From Micromonospora sp. NBC_00389 (GTDB lineage: Bacteria; Actinomycetota; Actinomycetes; Mycobacteriales; Micromonosporaceae), in contig NZ_CP107947.1 in NCBI RefSeq assembly GCF_036059255.1, positions 4,030,001 to 4,094,000 on the forward strand: DNA of 64,000 nt, written 5' to 3'. Each line of letters begins with the position of its first letter. The first letter of the stretch is position 1. The notes below the pieces were generated by a model, which did no database searches, was not told where the DNA came from, and saw only the letters and a program-made list of their open reading frames with translations. This document shows, in pieces, positions 33,002-42,029 of the stretch. A program made the position numbers and the translations under genes.

Positions 33002-34209
33002 CCGAGCGGGTCGTCCTGGCGTACTCCGGAGGGCTGGACACCTCCGTCGCCATTCCTTACCTGGCCGAGCAGACCGGCGCCGAGGTGATCGCGGTAGCGG
33101 TCGACGTCGGGCAGGGCGGCGAGGACCTTGACGCCATCCGGCAGCGCGCGCTGGACTGCGGTGCCGCCGAGTCCGAGGTGGTCGACGCGCGCGACGAGTT
33201 CGCCGCCGACTACTGCCTGCCGGCCATCCGGGCCAACGCCCTCTACATGGACCGCTACCCGCTGGTCTCGGCGCTGTCCCGGCCGCTGATCGTCAAGCAC
33301 CTGGTGGCCGCGGCGCGTCAGTACGGCGGAACGATCGTCTCGCACGGCTGCACCGGCAAGGGCAACGACCAGGTCCGGTTCGAGGTGGGCCTGAACGCGC
33401 TCGCCCCCGACCTGAAGATCATCGCGCCGGCCCGGGACTTCGCCTGGACGCGGGACAAGGCGATCGCCTTCGCCGAGGAGAAGGGGCTGCCGATCGACGT
33501 CTCGGCGAAGTCGCCGTACTCCATCGACCAGAACCTGTGGGGTCGCGCGGTGGAGACCGGGTTCCTGGAGGACATCTGGAACGCCCCGATCGAGGACCTC
33601 TACTCGTACACCGACGACCCGGCGCAGGACCGCGACGCCGACGAGGTCGTGATCACCTTCGACGCCGGCGTACCGGTGGCCATCGACGGTGAGACGGTCA
33701 CCCCGTACCAGGCGATCCTGGAGCTGAACCGGCGCGCCGGGGCGCAGGGCGTGGGCCGGCTCGACATGGTCGAGGACCGGCTGGTCGGCATCAAGAGCCG
33801 CGAGGTGTACGAGGCTCCCGGCGCGATCGCGCTGATCACCGCCCACCAGGAGCTGGAGGCGGTCACCGTGGAGCGGGACCTGGCCCGGTTCAAGAAGGGC
33901 GTCGACCAGCGCTGGGGTGAGCTGGTCTACGACGGCCTGTGGTTCTCGCCGCTGAAGGACTCGCTGGACGCGTTCATCGACGACGCGCAGCAGCACGTGA
34001 GCGGCGAGGTGCGGATGACCCTGCACGGCGGCCGGGCCACCGTCACCGGCCGGCGCTCCGAGGCGAGCCTCTACGACTTCGGAATGGCCACCTACGACAC
34101 CGGCGACACCTTCGACCAGTCCCTGGCCAAGGGTTTCGTGCAGCTGTGGGGCCTGCCGAGCCGGATGGCCGCCGCGCGGAACGCCCGGCTGGGCGGCTCC
34201 GGCCAGTGA
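32998..34209 (+). CDS. argG: Argininosuccinate synthase
   Basis: ArgG condenses citrulline and aspartate with ATP. The 403-residue product opens with the PP-loop [17 protein letters not shown]. It has [15 protein letters not shown] and the tetramer-forming C-terminal helix region around [21 protein letters not shown] 32998 overlaps argR by four bases and has a GAAGGGA a few bases upstream. Confidence 0.97.
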
Positions 34210-34217
34210 CCCCCACA

Positions 34218-35681
34218 ATGGGCGGCGTGGACGACAAGAGCCTGACCGAGAACAGCGCCGCCACCAACCGGACGAGCCTGTGGGGTGGCCGGTTCGCCGG
34301 CGGCCCCGCCGAGGCGCTCGCCCGGCTGTCGGTGAGCGTGCAGTTCGACTGGCGCCTGGCCCCGTACGACATCGCCGGTTCCCGGGCGCACGCCCGGGTG
34401 CTGGCGGGGGCCGGCCTGCTCGACCCCGACGAGCTGGGCCGGATCCTGGCCGCCCTGGACGACCTGGAGGCCGCCTGCGCCTCCGGGGCGTTCCGTCCCA
34501 CGGTCGACGACGAGGACGTGCACACCGCGCTGGAGCGCGGGCTGCTGGAGCGGCTGGGCAGCCTCGGCGGCAAGCTGCGCGCCGGCCGGTCCCGTAACGA
34601 CCAGGTCGCCACCGACCTGCGGCTCTACCTGCGCGACCACGCCCGGGGCGTGGCCAGCCGGCTGGTCGAGCTGGCCGATGCGCTGGTCGAGCAGGCCGAG
34701 CGGCACGTCGACACCGCCGCGCCCGGCATGACCCACCTGCAGCACGCCCAGCCGGTCACCTTCGGGCACTGGCTGCTCGCCCACGTGCAGCCGCTGCTGC
34801 GGGACCTGGAGCGGCTGCGTGACTGGGACCACCGGGCGGCGATCAGCCCGCTGGGCGCCGGCGCGCTGGCCGGCTCCGGGCTGCCGCTCGACCCGGTGGC
34901 CGTGGCCAAGGAGTTGGGCTTCCGCACGTCGTTCGCCAACTCGATGGACGCCGTCGCCGACCGGGACTTCGTCGCCGAGTTCCTCTTCACCACTGCCCTG
35001 ATCGGGGTGCACCTGTCCCGGCTCGGCGAGGAGGTGGTGCTCTGGACCTCGCACGAGTTCGGCTGGGTGGAGCTGGACGACGCGTTCGCCACCGGCTCGT
35101 CGATCATGCCGCAGAAGAAGAACGCGGACATCGCCGAGCTGGCCCGGGGCAAGTCCGGCCGGCTGGTCGGCGGCCTGATGGCCGTCCTCACCATGCTCAA
35201 GGGTCTGCCGATGACCTACGACCGGGACATGCAGGAGGACAAGGAGCCGGCCTTCGACGCGGTCGACACCCTGGAGCTGCTGCTGCCGGCGCTGGCGGGG
35301 ATGATCTCCACGATGACCGTGCGGGTGGACCGGCTGGTGGCCGCCGCGCCGGTCGGCTTCTCGCTGGCCACGGAAGTGGCCGACTGGCTGGTCCGCAGGG
35401 GCGTGCCGTTCCGTGACGCGCACGAGATCACCGGCCGGCTGGTGGCGCTCTGCGCGGTCCGGGAGTGCGAGCTGGAGGAGGTCTCGGACGCCGATCTGGC
35501 CGCGGTCAGCGAGCACCTCGACCCGTCGGTGCGCGACGTGCTCTCGGTCCGTTCGGCCCTCGCGGCCCGGACCACCCCCGGCTCCACCGGCCCCGGCCCG
35601 GTCGCCGACCAACTGGCCGCCGCCGCGGACCGGCTGGTCGGCTGGCGGGAGTGGGCCACCGAGCGGGTCGTACCCCGCTGA
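34218..35681 (+). CDS. argH: Argininosuccinate lyase
   Basis: ArgH splits argininosuccinate into arginine and fumarate. The 487-residue fumarase/aspartase-superfamily protein has LWGGRFAGGPAEAL, AGRSRNDQVATDLRLYLR, TFGHWLLAHVQP, and the signature GSSIMPQKKNADIAELARGK. ATG 34218 is taken as start; GTG 34227 is possible, and neither has a good SD. It follows argG by eight bases and ends the operon before a strong hairpin. Confidence 0.95.
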   Translation: MGGVDDKSLTENSAATNRTSLWGGRFAGGPAEALARLSVSVQFDWRLAPYDIAGSRAHARVLAGAGLLDPDELGRILAALDDLEAACASGAFRPTVDDEDVHTALERGLLERLGSLGGKLRAGRSRNDQVATDLRLYLRDHARGVASRLVELADALVEQAERHVDTAAPGMTHLQHAQPVTFGHWLLAHVQPLLRDLERLRDWDHRAAISPLGAGALAGSGLPLDPVAVAKELGFRTSFANSMDAVADRDFVAEFLFTTALIGVHLSRLGEEVVLWTSHEFGWVELDDAFATGSSIMPQKKNADIAELARGKSGRLVGGLMAVLTMLKGLPMTYDRDMQEDKEPAFDAVDTLELLLPALAGMISTMTVRVDRLVAAAPVGFSLATEVADWLVRRGVPFRDAHEITGRLVALCAVRECELEEVSDADLAAVSEHLDPSVRDVLSVRSALAARTTPGSTGPGPVADQLAAAADRLVGWREWATERVVPR

Positions 35682-35685
35682 TCCC

Positions 35686-35723
35686 ACCGTGGCGCCGGCG
35701 CGACTCGCCGCCGGCGCCACGGT
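35686..35723. terminator. Bidirectional terminator after argH
   Basis: ACCGTGGCGCCGGCG (35686-35700) pairs perfectly over 15 bp with 35709-35723, with an eight-base loop. It sits between the converging argH and MmcQ genes, five bases from the argH stop. Confidence 0.85.
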
Positions 35724-35727
35724 CCGT

Positions 35728-36081
35728 TCAGGCCGTCGGGCGCTCCCGCTTCGGGAGCTTGGCCACCACCATGTCGTACGACGCGTCGACCGCCTCGGTG
35801 AGATCGTCCTCGTCGATCCCGCCGTCCAGGCGCAGGGTGTTCCACCCGGACCGGCCGATGTAGGCCATCACCCGGGCGTCGTCGGGGTGGCGGTGCAGCC
35901 ACTCGTCGGCGACCTCACGGGTCTGGCCGCACTTCACCCCGACCGTCGGGTTTCCCTCGCCGTTGCCGAGGAAGGCGAAGATCCGGCCGCCGACCTTCAC
36001 CACCTCGTCGCCCTCCCATGGCCGGTCCAGCCACGCCCCCGGCTTGGCCAGGCAGTACGCCAGCATCTCCGCGCGCTCCAT
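35728..36081 (-). CDS. MmcQ/YjbR-family DNA-binding-like protein
   Basis: A 117-residue protein with the MmcQ/YjbR fold: a start of the type MERAEMLAYCLAKPGAWLDR, then PWEGDEVVKVGGRIFAFLG, VGVKCG and YIGRSGWNTLRLDG. The fold resembles the double-wing DNA-binding domains, but function is not established. ATG 36081 follows GGAGGC. It ends just before the hairpin shared with argH. Confidence 0.85.
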   Translation of the reverse strand: MERAEMLAYCLAKPGAWLDRPWEGDEVVKVGGRIFAFLGNGEGNPTVGVKCGQTREVADEWLHRHPDDARVMAYIGRSGWNTLRLDGGIDEDDLTEAVDASYDMVVAKLPKRERPTA

Positions 36082-36167
36082 GGGTGCCTCCCGGAATCGT
36101 CGTGCGCACAGTCTGCGCGCCCGGCCGGCGTGCGGCATGCCAGTCGGCCGGGCGGGTCGCCACGCCG

Positions 36168-36593
36168 TCAGCGTGTCTGCTCGGCCGAGCGGGCGGCGAC
36201 CCGCTCGTAGCGCTGTCGGGCGGCCTGCGCGCTGCCCAGGCCCAGCCCGTACGCGATGGCCTGCCAGGTCAGCCCCCGGTCGCGGGCCAGCGTCAACAGC
36301 CCGGCTTCCAGGGCGTCCAGCTCCGCGCGGACGTGCGGCAGCAGGGTCAGCGCGGCCGTGAGGTCGGCGCCGTCGACCGGCTCCTCCGTGGGCTCCCGCT
36401 CGGCTCCGCCCGCGGCCAGGGCGGTGACCAGGGCCACCGCCTCCCACGGGTCCAGCACGTACGGATGCGCCCAGCGCCCTCGCTGGGCGTCGGTGCTGGC
36501 GTGTCGCTCGCTGATCCGTTGCAGCGCCTCGTGGGTGCGGTGGGCGCGGACACGAGCCGGGTTCGGCGCGGTGAACGGGTCGTCGGTCGTCAT
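36168..36593 (-). CDS. Small HTH protein (HSP18-regulator-like hypothetical)
   Basis: A 141-residue soluble protein. The C-terminal third reads LLTLARDRGLTWQAIAYGLG followed by LGSAQAARQRYERVA, a helix-turn-helix-like arrangement seen in actinobacterial proteins labelled HSP18 transcriptional regulators. The middle (HVRAELDALEAGLL) may form a coiled coil. ATG 36593 was chosen because a strong promoter is positioned for a leaderless transcript from it; longer in-frame starts exist upstream. Target genes are unknown. The palindrome on its own promoter suggests autoregulation. Confidence 0.6.
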   Translation of the reverse strand: MTTDDPFTAPNPARVRAHRTHEALQRISERHASTDAQRGRWAHPYVLDPWEAVALVTALAAGGAEREPTEEPVDGADLTAALTLLPHVRAELDALEAGLLTLARDRGLTWQAIAYGLGLGSAQAARQRYERVAARSAEQTR

Positions 36594-36599
36594 GGTCCG

Positions 36600-36639
36600 A
36601 TCACAGCTCATCAACGCAGTCTTGTCAACAGAATGTTGA
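36600..36639 (-). promoter_or_regulatory. Promoter with palindromic operator for the HTH gene
   Basis: On the minus strand TTGACA (36628-36623) and TGTGAT (36605-36600) are 17 bases apart, and the -10 ends six bases before the ATG. The perfect palindrome TCAACA-TTC-TGTTGA (36625-36639) overlaps the -35. Confidence 0.6.
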
Positions 36640-36760
36640 AAGACGCCCCGACCGCGCCGACGGCCGGGCGGAGGGCTGGGTACCTGTCGGTTCTCACCAG
36701 AGGTTGCAGTAGGCACCGCGGTGAGATTCGATGGATAGTCCGCCGTCCGGCAACCGAGCA

Positions 36761-36850
36761 CTAGACGGAGGTTCGAAGTCGCGGCGGTTGAGCGAACGCC
36801 GTCATCCCAGCCGTTCCCGCGGCCTGGTCCGTCACCACGATCGCTTTCAT
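36761..36850 (-). pseudogene. 5' stump of a second quinone-oxidoreductase gene
   Basis: The minus strand from ATG 36850 reads MKAIVVTDQAAGTAGMT, nearly identical to the start of the intact oxidoreductase (start at 39126), then diverges and stops at 36761 after 29 codons. The DNA before the ATG also resembles the region upstream of the intact copy (CAGTCCTCG context). It is a decayed duplicate, not a functional gene. Confidence 0.8.
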
Positions 36851-36880
36851 CTGAATGCCTCTCTGTATCAGTCCTCGCCG

Positions 36881-36905
36881 ACCCCCGTTACGACGTAACG
36901 GGGGT
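36881..36905. repeat. Perfect inverted repeat between two oxidoreductase remnants
   Basis: ACCCCCGTTACG (36881-36892) and its exact complement (36894-36905) flank a single A. This 25-bp palindrome lies between the 3' remnant and the 5' stump of the oxidoreductase copies and could act as a terminator for the upstream copy. Confidence 0.7.
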
Positions 36906-36922
36906 CTCTGCTGTCTCCGCGT

Positions 36923-37075
36923 CCTTATACGACCGCTGATGATGGTCTTGCCCTTGACCGGCCCGGTCGGGTTGAAGGCGGCAACGGCGTCGTCGAGGGT
37001 CGCGACGTGGCCGATGTTCGTCCGCAGTCGCCCATCCCGGACCCGCTGGACGACTCGAACGACGTCTGAACGCCG
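36923..37075 (-). pseudogene. 3' remnant of a quinone-oxidoreductase gene
   Basis: The minus strand encodes VVRVVQRVRDGRLRTNIG, then HVATLDDAVAAFNP and KGKTII, matching the C-terminal 50 residues of the intact copy at 38209-39126 with few changes. No start codon or N-terminal domain is present. The original stop is lost, so the frame runs on toward the 5' stump at 36850. Confidence 0.8.
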
Positions 37076-37080
37076 GACGG

Positions 37081-37554
37081 CTAGGTCATGTCGTTCTCGA
37101 ACGCGGTGAGCTCCTCGTCGTGGTCGCCTTCCGCGGGTTCGTGCTGGGGGTAGGCGCCGGCGCCGGGATGGACCTTGTCGATGAGATCGAGGTATTCCGG
37201 GTTGCGGGCAATGAACTCACCCACGACCGGGCAGATGACGGTGATCTTCTTCCCGCTCTCGCGGATCTCGTCCAGCACGCGAGCGACGAGCTCCGTGGCC
37301 ACCCGATTGCGTCGGTAGGCGGGGTCGACCCAGGTCGTTAGCAGCACGACACGGCCGCCCACGAACCGGTACGGGAGCTCGGCGATCGCTTCGGCGCCGA
37401 GGGCGGCGATCCAGCGACCGCGCTCCGCGTCGTTGATGACATCGAGCTCCCAGCTGGATTCCACCTCGCTGAGACTTGTCTCGTTCAGAGCAGCGATGAG
37501 CGCCGCGTTGTTCTCTTCCCGGGTGGCCGCCTCGGCCTCGAGATTGATCGTCAT
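37081..37554 (-). CDS. PF14542-type GNAT-like acetyltransferase, copy A
   Basis: A 157-residue protein whose C-terminal ~90 residues form a small GNAT-like domain of the YjdJ kind: TTWVDPAYRRNRVATELVAR (acetyl-CoA site), VLDEIRESGKKITVICPVVGEF, and ARNPEYLDLID. The N-terminal half is less familiar. ATG 37554 starts MTINLEAEAATREENN; a longer in-frame start would add a low-complexity stretch. Substrate unknown. It is a paralogue of the next gene upstream and part of the same minus-strand cluster. Confidence 0.75.
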   Translation of the reverse strand: MTINLEAEAATREENNAALIAALNETSLSEVESSWELDVINDAERGRWIAALGAEAIAELPYRFVGGRVVLLTTWVDPAYRRNRVATELVARVLDEIRESGKKITVICPVVGEFIARNPEYLDLIDKVHPGAGAYPQHEPAEGDHDEELTAFENDMT

Positions 37555-37589
37555 TGTCACACTTCTGTTGGGGGAGCGAATAGGTGGGT

Positions 37590-38051
37590 TTAGGACAAAT
37601 GGGTGTGACCCTGGGTCACTCCCGGGTGCTCGGGGTCGATGAGGTCGGCGTACTCGGGGTTGTGCTCGATGAAGGTGCGCACGATCGGGCACCTGATGGT
37701 GACCGTCTTGCCTTGCACGCGCACGTCGTCCAGGACGCGTCGGATCAGCTCGGTGGCGATGCCCTGTTTGCGGAACTCGGGGAACACCGAGGTGGCCACC
37801 AGCACGAGTCGGTCGTCTCCGGCGACGTTGTAGGTCAGCCCGGCCACCTCTCGGTCCCCGACGATGGCGTCGTAGATGCCGAGTTTCTCGTCGTTGACGA
37901 CTTGGAAGTCGAACGCGGGGGCGTGGGGATCGTCGATTACCTCGTCGACGAGGACGGCCTGGTCCTGGCTGAGGGTGCCTTTCTCGTCGGGGTATCCGGC
38001 CTCGTCGGGGTACTCGACGGCGTAGCGGGTCGGCTCGGTTGGGTCGGTCAT
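37590..38051 (-). CDS. PF14542-type GNAT-like acetyltransferase, copy B
   Basis: A 153-residue paralogue of copy A: ATSVFPEFRKQGIATELIRR for acetyl-CoA binding, VLDDVRVQGKTVTIRCPIVR, and IEHNPEYADLIDPEHPG. The N-terminal 60 residues are acidic and unlike copy A. ATG 38051 is the first start after the oxidoreductase gene. The cluster oxidoreductase-GNAT-GNAT on one strand suggests a small detoxification or modification operon, an inference from context only. Confidence 0.78.
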   Translation of the reverse strand: MTDPTEPTRYAVEYPDEAGYPDEKGTLSQDQAVLVDEVIDDPHAPAFDFQVVNDEKLGIYDAIVGDREVAGLTYNVAGDDRLVLVATSVFPEFRKQGIATELIRRVLDDVRVQGKTVTIRCPIVRTFIEHNPEYADLIDPEHPGVTQGHTHLS

Positions 38052-38208
38052 CGGGGTGTGCCTTCGTTGATGGTCATCAGATCACTCCCGGGTCGTGGCG
38101 GTAGTCGTACTCGCCCAGCCGCATGTCGTCGACGGGAGGTGAAGGCCCAGCCATCGACGTACTTCTCGCTCCTGCGGGGTCGTTCTCGTGCTTGGGTGTG
38201 CCGAGTCC

Positions 38209-39126
38209 TTACGAGCGAACGCGGATGATCGTCTTTCCCTTGATCCGCTCGGTCGGGTTGAAGGCGGCGACGGCGTCGTCGAGGGTCGCGACGTTGCCGA
38301 TGTTCGTCCGCAGTCGTCCGTCCCGCACCCGCCGGACGATCTCGCCCAGTTGGGCGCGATCGGACACGACGACGAAATCGACCGCCAGGCCGTCCGCGGG
38401 CCGCGCCTCGGACGGCCCGACGACAGACACCAGCGTTCCTCCGGCTCGAATCAGGCCTGCGGACCGCTTCCCGATGTCACCGCCGATGACATCGAAAACC
38501 AGATCGACTCCGCCGACGTCTTCCAGGGCGTCGTTGCCGAGGTCGACGAACTCCTGTGCGCCGAAGTCGAGCGCGGTCTGACGGTCGGCAGCGCGTCCGG
38601 TGCCGATGACGTAGGCGCCGAACTCACGTGCGAGCTGCGTCACCATCGAACCGACTGCGCCGGCCGCGCCGTGCACGAGGACGCTCTGCCCCGCCTGAAG
38701 GCGGCCGTGCTCGAACAGTCCCTGCCACGCGGTCAGGCCCGAGATCGGCAGGCTCGCGCCCACCGTGAAGTCGACGTCGGCGGGCAGCGGCGCGAGGTTA
38801 CGCGCCTCGACGGCCACATACTCCGCCAGGGTGCCGTCGCGAGTCCAGTCCGTGAGGCCGAACACCCGCTGTCCCACAGACAGTCCCGTCGTGCCATAGC
38901 CGAGAGCGGTGACCACTCCGGCCAGCTCGTGCCCAGGGATCGACGGCGTCCGGTCACGGCCGAGGCGATCGGTCCAGGTCGAGGGCCACGCCATCTCAGT
39001 CGGGACGAATCCCGACGCATGAACCTGAACGACGACGTCGTTCAGCGCCGGTTCCGGCTCGGGCCGCTCCACCAGCGTCATCCCGGCCGTTCCCGCAGCC
39101 TCGTCCGTCACCACAATCGCCTTCAT
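38209..39126 (-). CDS. Medium-chain NADPH:quinone oxidoreductase, intact copy
   Basis: A 305-residue zinc-independent medium-chain reductase. The GroES-like N-terminal half has VVVQVHASGFVPTEM and PGHELAGVV. The Rossmann half has GQSVLVHGAAGAVGSMVTQL, and the end is DGRLRTNIGNVATLDDAVAA. Such enzymes reduce quinones or enones with NADPH. ATG 39126 follows AGGAGG-like sequence (ACCTCC on the plus strand). Fragments of two further copies lie at 36.8-37.1 kb, so the locus has been duplicated and partly lost. Confidence 0.9.
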   Translation of the reverse strand: MKAIVVTDEAAGTAGMTLVERPEPEPALNDVVVQVHASGFVPTEMAWPSTWTDRLGRDRTPSIPGHELAGVVTALGYGTTGLSVGQRVFGLTDWTRDGTLAEYVAVEARNLAPLPADVDFTVGASLPISGLTAWQGLFEHGRLQAGQSVLVHGAAGAVGSMVTQLAREFGAYVIGTGRAADRQTALDFGAQEFVDLGNDALEDVGGVDLVFDVIGGDIGKRSAGLIRAGGTLVSVVGPSEARPADGLAVDFVVVSDRAQLGEIVRRVRDGRLRTNIGNVATLDDAVAAFNPTERIKGKTIIRVRS

Positions 39127-39329
39127 CTGGTACCTCCTTTTATCCAGTCCTCGTTTGCACGGTCACGAGGAGCAAATTTCGTTTTAACAGCATTAGCGGC
39201 GCTCGCCTCGGCGTCTTACCACGCTGATCGGTAGCGGTTGTGGCGCGAGGGTGTCGAGGAACGAGCGCGACAGCGAAGTCGTCGGTAGGACGGCGCCGGG
39301 GTCGAGGCCCCGCTGGCGCGATCCCGGCG

Positions 39330-39548
39330 TTACGTGTCGACCTGGTCGCGGTCGGTCAGCTCGGCTGTGATGCCCCATGCCTTTCCGTTCTGCGACAAGG
39401 CGTCGACCGCGGCCCCGACCTTGTCCTGGTCTCGGCCCGTGATCACGCCGGTGCCGCCCCCGGCGACGACTTGGTGGGCCGTGGCGAGGCCCATGCCGCT
39501 GCTGCCGCCGACGACCACGGCCTTACGGCCCTCGAAACTCTCACTCAT
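39330..39548 (-). pseudogene. Truncated short-chain dehydrogenase (N-terminal Rossmann stump)
   Basis: 72 codons encode MSESFEGRKAVVVGGSSGMGLATAH..., the SDR cofactor motif (TGxxxGxG type, here GGSSGMG), then GVITGRDQDKVGAAV and a stop. Genuine SDRs have about 250 residues with a YxxxK site; none is present downstream in any frame that I recognise. It is a remnant. The 203 bases between it and the oxidoreductase start hold nothing recognisable. Confidence 0.8.
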
Positions 39549-39956
39549 GACAGTTGTTCCTTACCCACTGAATGGCGATTTGTGTTTGGCAGCAACCGGT
39601 TCCCCGGGAGTGGCGCGACGTCCGTAGAACTCGGCGCCGGTGGGCAAGTCGGACCGTTCGTCGCTAGCGGAGGCACGCAGCCGGACGCCCCGAACCTAGT
39701 CGCGGTATAACTGGTCGGTCAAGTCCACTCTTGGGGTCAAGCGGATGCTACTGTGACGGCGAAGTGTCCCAGGTCAACCACCGTAACGACGGCACCCAGT
39801 CGGCCACGTCCGGGCATTCTATCCGGACTCTATGGTCCACAAAAGGTGAGGGCTGCGGGAATACAACCGGTCCGTAGGGTGTCTGTACCTTCGCGCACCC
39901 AGGTGCGTTTCGCCTGGTTCCTCAGCTTCACGCCGAAAGGCCGGGAAGGGAGAGCT
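39549..39956. other. Non-coding gap before msrB
   Basis: About 400 bases with lower GC than the surroundings. No gene, RNA or mobile-element end was recognised. It presumably carries the msrBA promoter, which I could not place with confidence. Confidence 0.5.
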
Positions 39957-40436
39957 GTGCCCCAGCAGACCCAGTACCACAAGAACCCGGAGGCCGTTTC
40001 GCGGCTCGACCCGGAGCAGTACCGCGTGACCCAGCAGGACGGCACCGAGCGCGCGTTCGCCAACGCCTACTGGGACAACCACGAGCCCGGCATCTACGTC
40101 GACGTCGTGTCCGGCGAGCCGCTGTTCGCATCGGTCGACAAGTACGACAGCAACTCCGGCTGGCCGAGCTTCACGAAGCCGGTCGCCAAGACGAACGTCG
40201 TCGAGCGCGAAGACTCCAGCCACGGGATAATCCGGACTGAGGCCCGCTCGCGGCACGGGGACAGCCACCTCGGCCACGTCTTCAACGACGGTCCCCCCGA
40301 CAAGGGTGGACTGCGCTACTGCATCAACTCCGCGTCGTTGCGGTTCATCCACCTCGACCACCTGGAGAACGCAGGGTACGGCGAATACCGCACCCTGTTC
40401 AGGAGTGACACCAAAACTGACACCGACGACAAGTAG
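39957..40436 (+). CDS. msrB: Peptide-methionine (R)-S-oxide reductase
   Basis: MsrB reduces methionine-R-sulfoxide in proteins. The 159-residue product has [21 protein letters not shown] and the catalytic Cys122 in [11 protein letters not shown]. The zinc-binding CxxC pair of many MsrBs is absent ([11 protein letters not shown] in place of the first pair), so this is the zinc-free type. GTG 39957 follows GGGAAGGGAGAG. msrA follows after nine bases, giving both stereospecific repair enzymes from one operon. Confidence 0.93.
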   Translation: MPQQTQYHKNPEAVSRLDPEQYRVTQQDGTERAFANAYWDNHEPGIYVDVVSGEPLFASVDKYDSNSGWPSFTKPVAKTNVVEREDSSHGIIRTEARSRHGDSHLGHVFNDGPPDKGGLRYCINSASLRFIHLDHLENAGYGEYRTLFRSDTKTDTDDK

Positions 40437-40445
40437 GGAGACGAC

Positions 40446-40952
40446 GTGACCACCGAAAAGGCGATCCTCGCCGGCGGCTGCTTCTGGGGCATGGAGGAGT
40501 TGTTCCGCCGCCAGCCCGGCGTCGTGTCCACGCGCGTCGGCTACAGCGGTGGCGACGTCCCGAACGCCACCTACCGCGACCACGGCACCCACGCGGAGTC
40601 CATCGAGGTCGTCTACGACACCGAGAAGACCGACTTCCGCGCGCTGCTCGAGTTCTTCTTCCAGGTGCACGACCCCTCGACGAAGAACCGCCAGGGCAAC
40701 GACATCGGCATCAGCTACCGCTCGGCGATCTTCTACGCCAGCGACGAGCAGAAGCGGGTCGCCGAGGACACGATCGCCGACGTCGACGCCTCGGGCCTGT
40801 GGCCCGGCAAGGTCGTCACCGAGGTGACCCCGGCGGGCGACTTCTGGGAGGCTGAGCCCGAGCACCAGAACTACCTGCAGACCTACCCCAACGGTTACAC
40901 CTGCCACTTCCCCCGCCCCGGGTGGAAGCTCCCGAAGCGGGCGGCGGCCTGA
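40446..40952 (+). CDS. msrA: Peptide-methionine (S)-S-oxide reductase
   Basis: MsrA reduces methionine-S-sulfoxide. The 168-residue product begins [19 protein letters not shown] with catalytic Cys12 in GCFWG. It continues with [15 protein letters not shown] and the [13 protein letters not shown] region. GTG 40446 is preceded by GGGAG. No extra C-terminal resolving cysteine is visible, so recycling probably uses thioredoxin or mycothiol-type partners directly. Confidence 0.94.
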   Translation: MTTEKAILAGGCFWGMEELFRRQPGVVSTRVGYSGGDVPNATYRDHGTHAESIEVVYDTEKTDFRALLEFFFQVHDPSTKNRQGNDIGISYRSAIFYASDEQKRVAEDTIADVDASGLWPGKVVTEVTPAGDFWEAEPEHQNYLQTYPNGYTCHFPRPGWKLPKRAAA

Positions 40953-40957
40953 CACCT

Positions 40958-40988
40958 CCGGCGCGCGGACCCCGGGTCTGCGCGCCGG
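40958..40988 (+). terminator. msrBA terminator
   Basis: CCGGCGCGCGGACCC (40958-40972) and 40974-40988 form a near-perfect stem (one mismatch in 15) five bases after the msrA stop. Confidence 0.7.
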
Positions 40989-41360
40989 CCAGGGATGTCT
41001 TCGTCTGCCGGGAGCGGGACACGCGACAGTGATTCCCTCTTGTTGTTTCATGGCCGCAGCCAGGATCAGCTGCGGGTGATGCGTGTGACGTGCAGACGCA
41101 TGTCAAAGAGGTTGACACGCGCTGACCTCCGGCGCGCCGCTCACGATGCATCGGCCGAGCAACTCCTGAGCAGCAGCAACTTGCCACAGCGAGGACCAAG
41201 CAGTCCAGGAAGAGACCCGCCCTATCGATGATCTCGCGGACGGACACCCGTTCAATCAAGCCGTCGGCGCATGCGTTCGTTCTTCACCATCACGCGAATG
41301 CGACAGGCCGCCGGATGGACTCCAAGGTCCCATTCTCCATGGGCTATCTGGCGCGCTGGA
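40989..41360. other. Non-coding gap between msrA and the TetR gene
   Basis: Roughly 370 bases. A TTGACA occurs at 41112-41117 without a matching -10. No gene was recognised; open frames here lack any family resemblance. Confidence 0.45.
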
Positions 41361-41366
41361 TACACT
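41361..41366 (+). promoter_or_regulatory. -10 element giving a leaderless TetR transcript
   Basis: TACACT ends six bases before ATG 41373 and no Shine-Dalgarno sequence lies between, so the transcript probably begins at the start codon. Confidence 0.55.
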
Positions 41367-41372
41367 TGACCG

Positions 41373-42029
41373 ATGAGCGACGAGCAGCTGGCTGCGCCGA
41401 CGAATCAGCGGAGGATCAGTCAACGGGGCATCGCGACGCGAGAGCGGATCCTCGAGGCGGCGAACCGGCTAATGTTCGTGCGCGGAGTGAACGCGACGAC
41501 CCTTGACGACGTCCGCGAGGCCAGCCAGACGAGCAAGTCTCAGCTCTACCGCCACTTCGCCGACAAGCAGGAGCTCGTGCGCGCGTTGGTCAAATATCGA
41601 GGCGCGCTTGTGCTTCAGCGCGAGCGCGGAGGGCTCGAACGACTGAGATCGTTCTCAGGGCTGGTCCGGTGGCGTAACGCGCTGGTCCAGGCCAACTCGC
41701 TGAACAACGGCAAATACGGGTGCGGCCTTGGGTCGATGGCTGTCGAGCTGTCCGATCAGGATGAGCAGGCTCGATCGATGCTGTCGGAGACGTTTGCGGC
41801 ATGGGAAAAGCTGATCAGTGATGGTCTGCACCGGATGCGGGACAGCGGTGCACTGCGCCAGGACGCCGACCCGGAGAAGTTGGCCACGGGGTTGATGGCA
41901 GCTTTGCAAGGCGGCTACTTGCTGGCGAACGCCGCGCACAACGTCGCACCCATGGAAGTTGCTCTGGACATGGCGCTGGAAAACATCAGATCGTTCCTCT
42001 TGGAGCCGTCCGGCGAGCCGACCCGTTAA
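41373..42029 (+). CDS. TetR-family transcriptional regulator
   Basis: A 218-residue one-component repressor. The N-terminal HTH domain (about residues 18-65) reads RERILEAANRLMFVRGVNATTLDDVREASQTSKSQLYRHFADKQEL, split here by family positions. The C-terminal ligand domain contains GCGLGSMAVELSDQDEQARSM and GGYLLANAAHNV, like the TetR_C_33 or YxaF-type regulators that bind quinone-like or aromatic inducers. No divergent target gene is adjacent; the nearby oxidoreductase or msr genes are candidates only. Confidence 0.9.
   Translation: MSDEQLAAPTNQRRISQRGIATRERILEAANRLMFVRGVNATTLDDVREASQTSKSQLYRHFADKQELVRALVKYRGALVLQRERGGLERLRSFSGLVRWRNALVQANSLNNGKYGCGLGSMAVELSDQDEQARSMLSETFAAWEKLISDGLHRMRDSGALRQDADPEKLATGLMAALQGGYLLANAAHNVAPMEVALDMALENIRSFLLEPSGEPTR

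Noticed and set aside
36768..36778. GGTTCGAAGTC resembling a tRNA T-loop
   Set aside because: No acceptor, D or anticodon stem can be drawn around it, and the bases belong to the oxidoreductase stump region.
40816..41259. 147-codon minus-strand ORF overlapping msrA
   Set aside because: Overlaps msrA and its terminator on the other strand; cysteine-rich, unrecognisable sequence.
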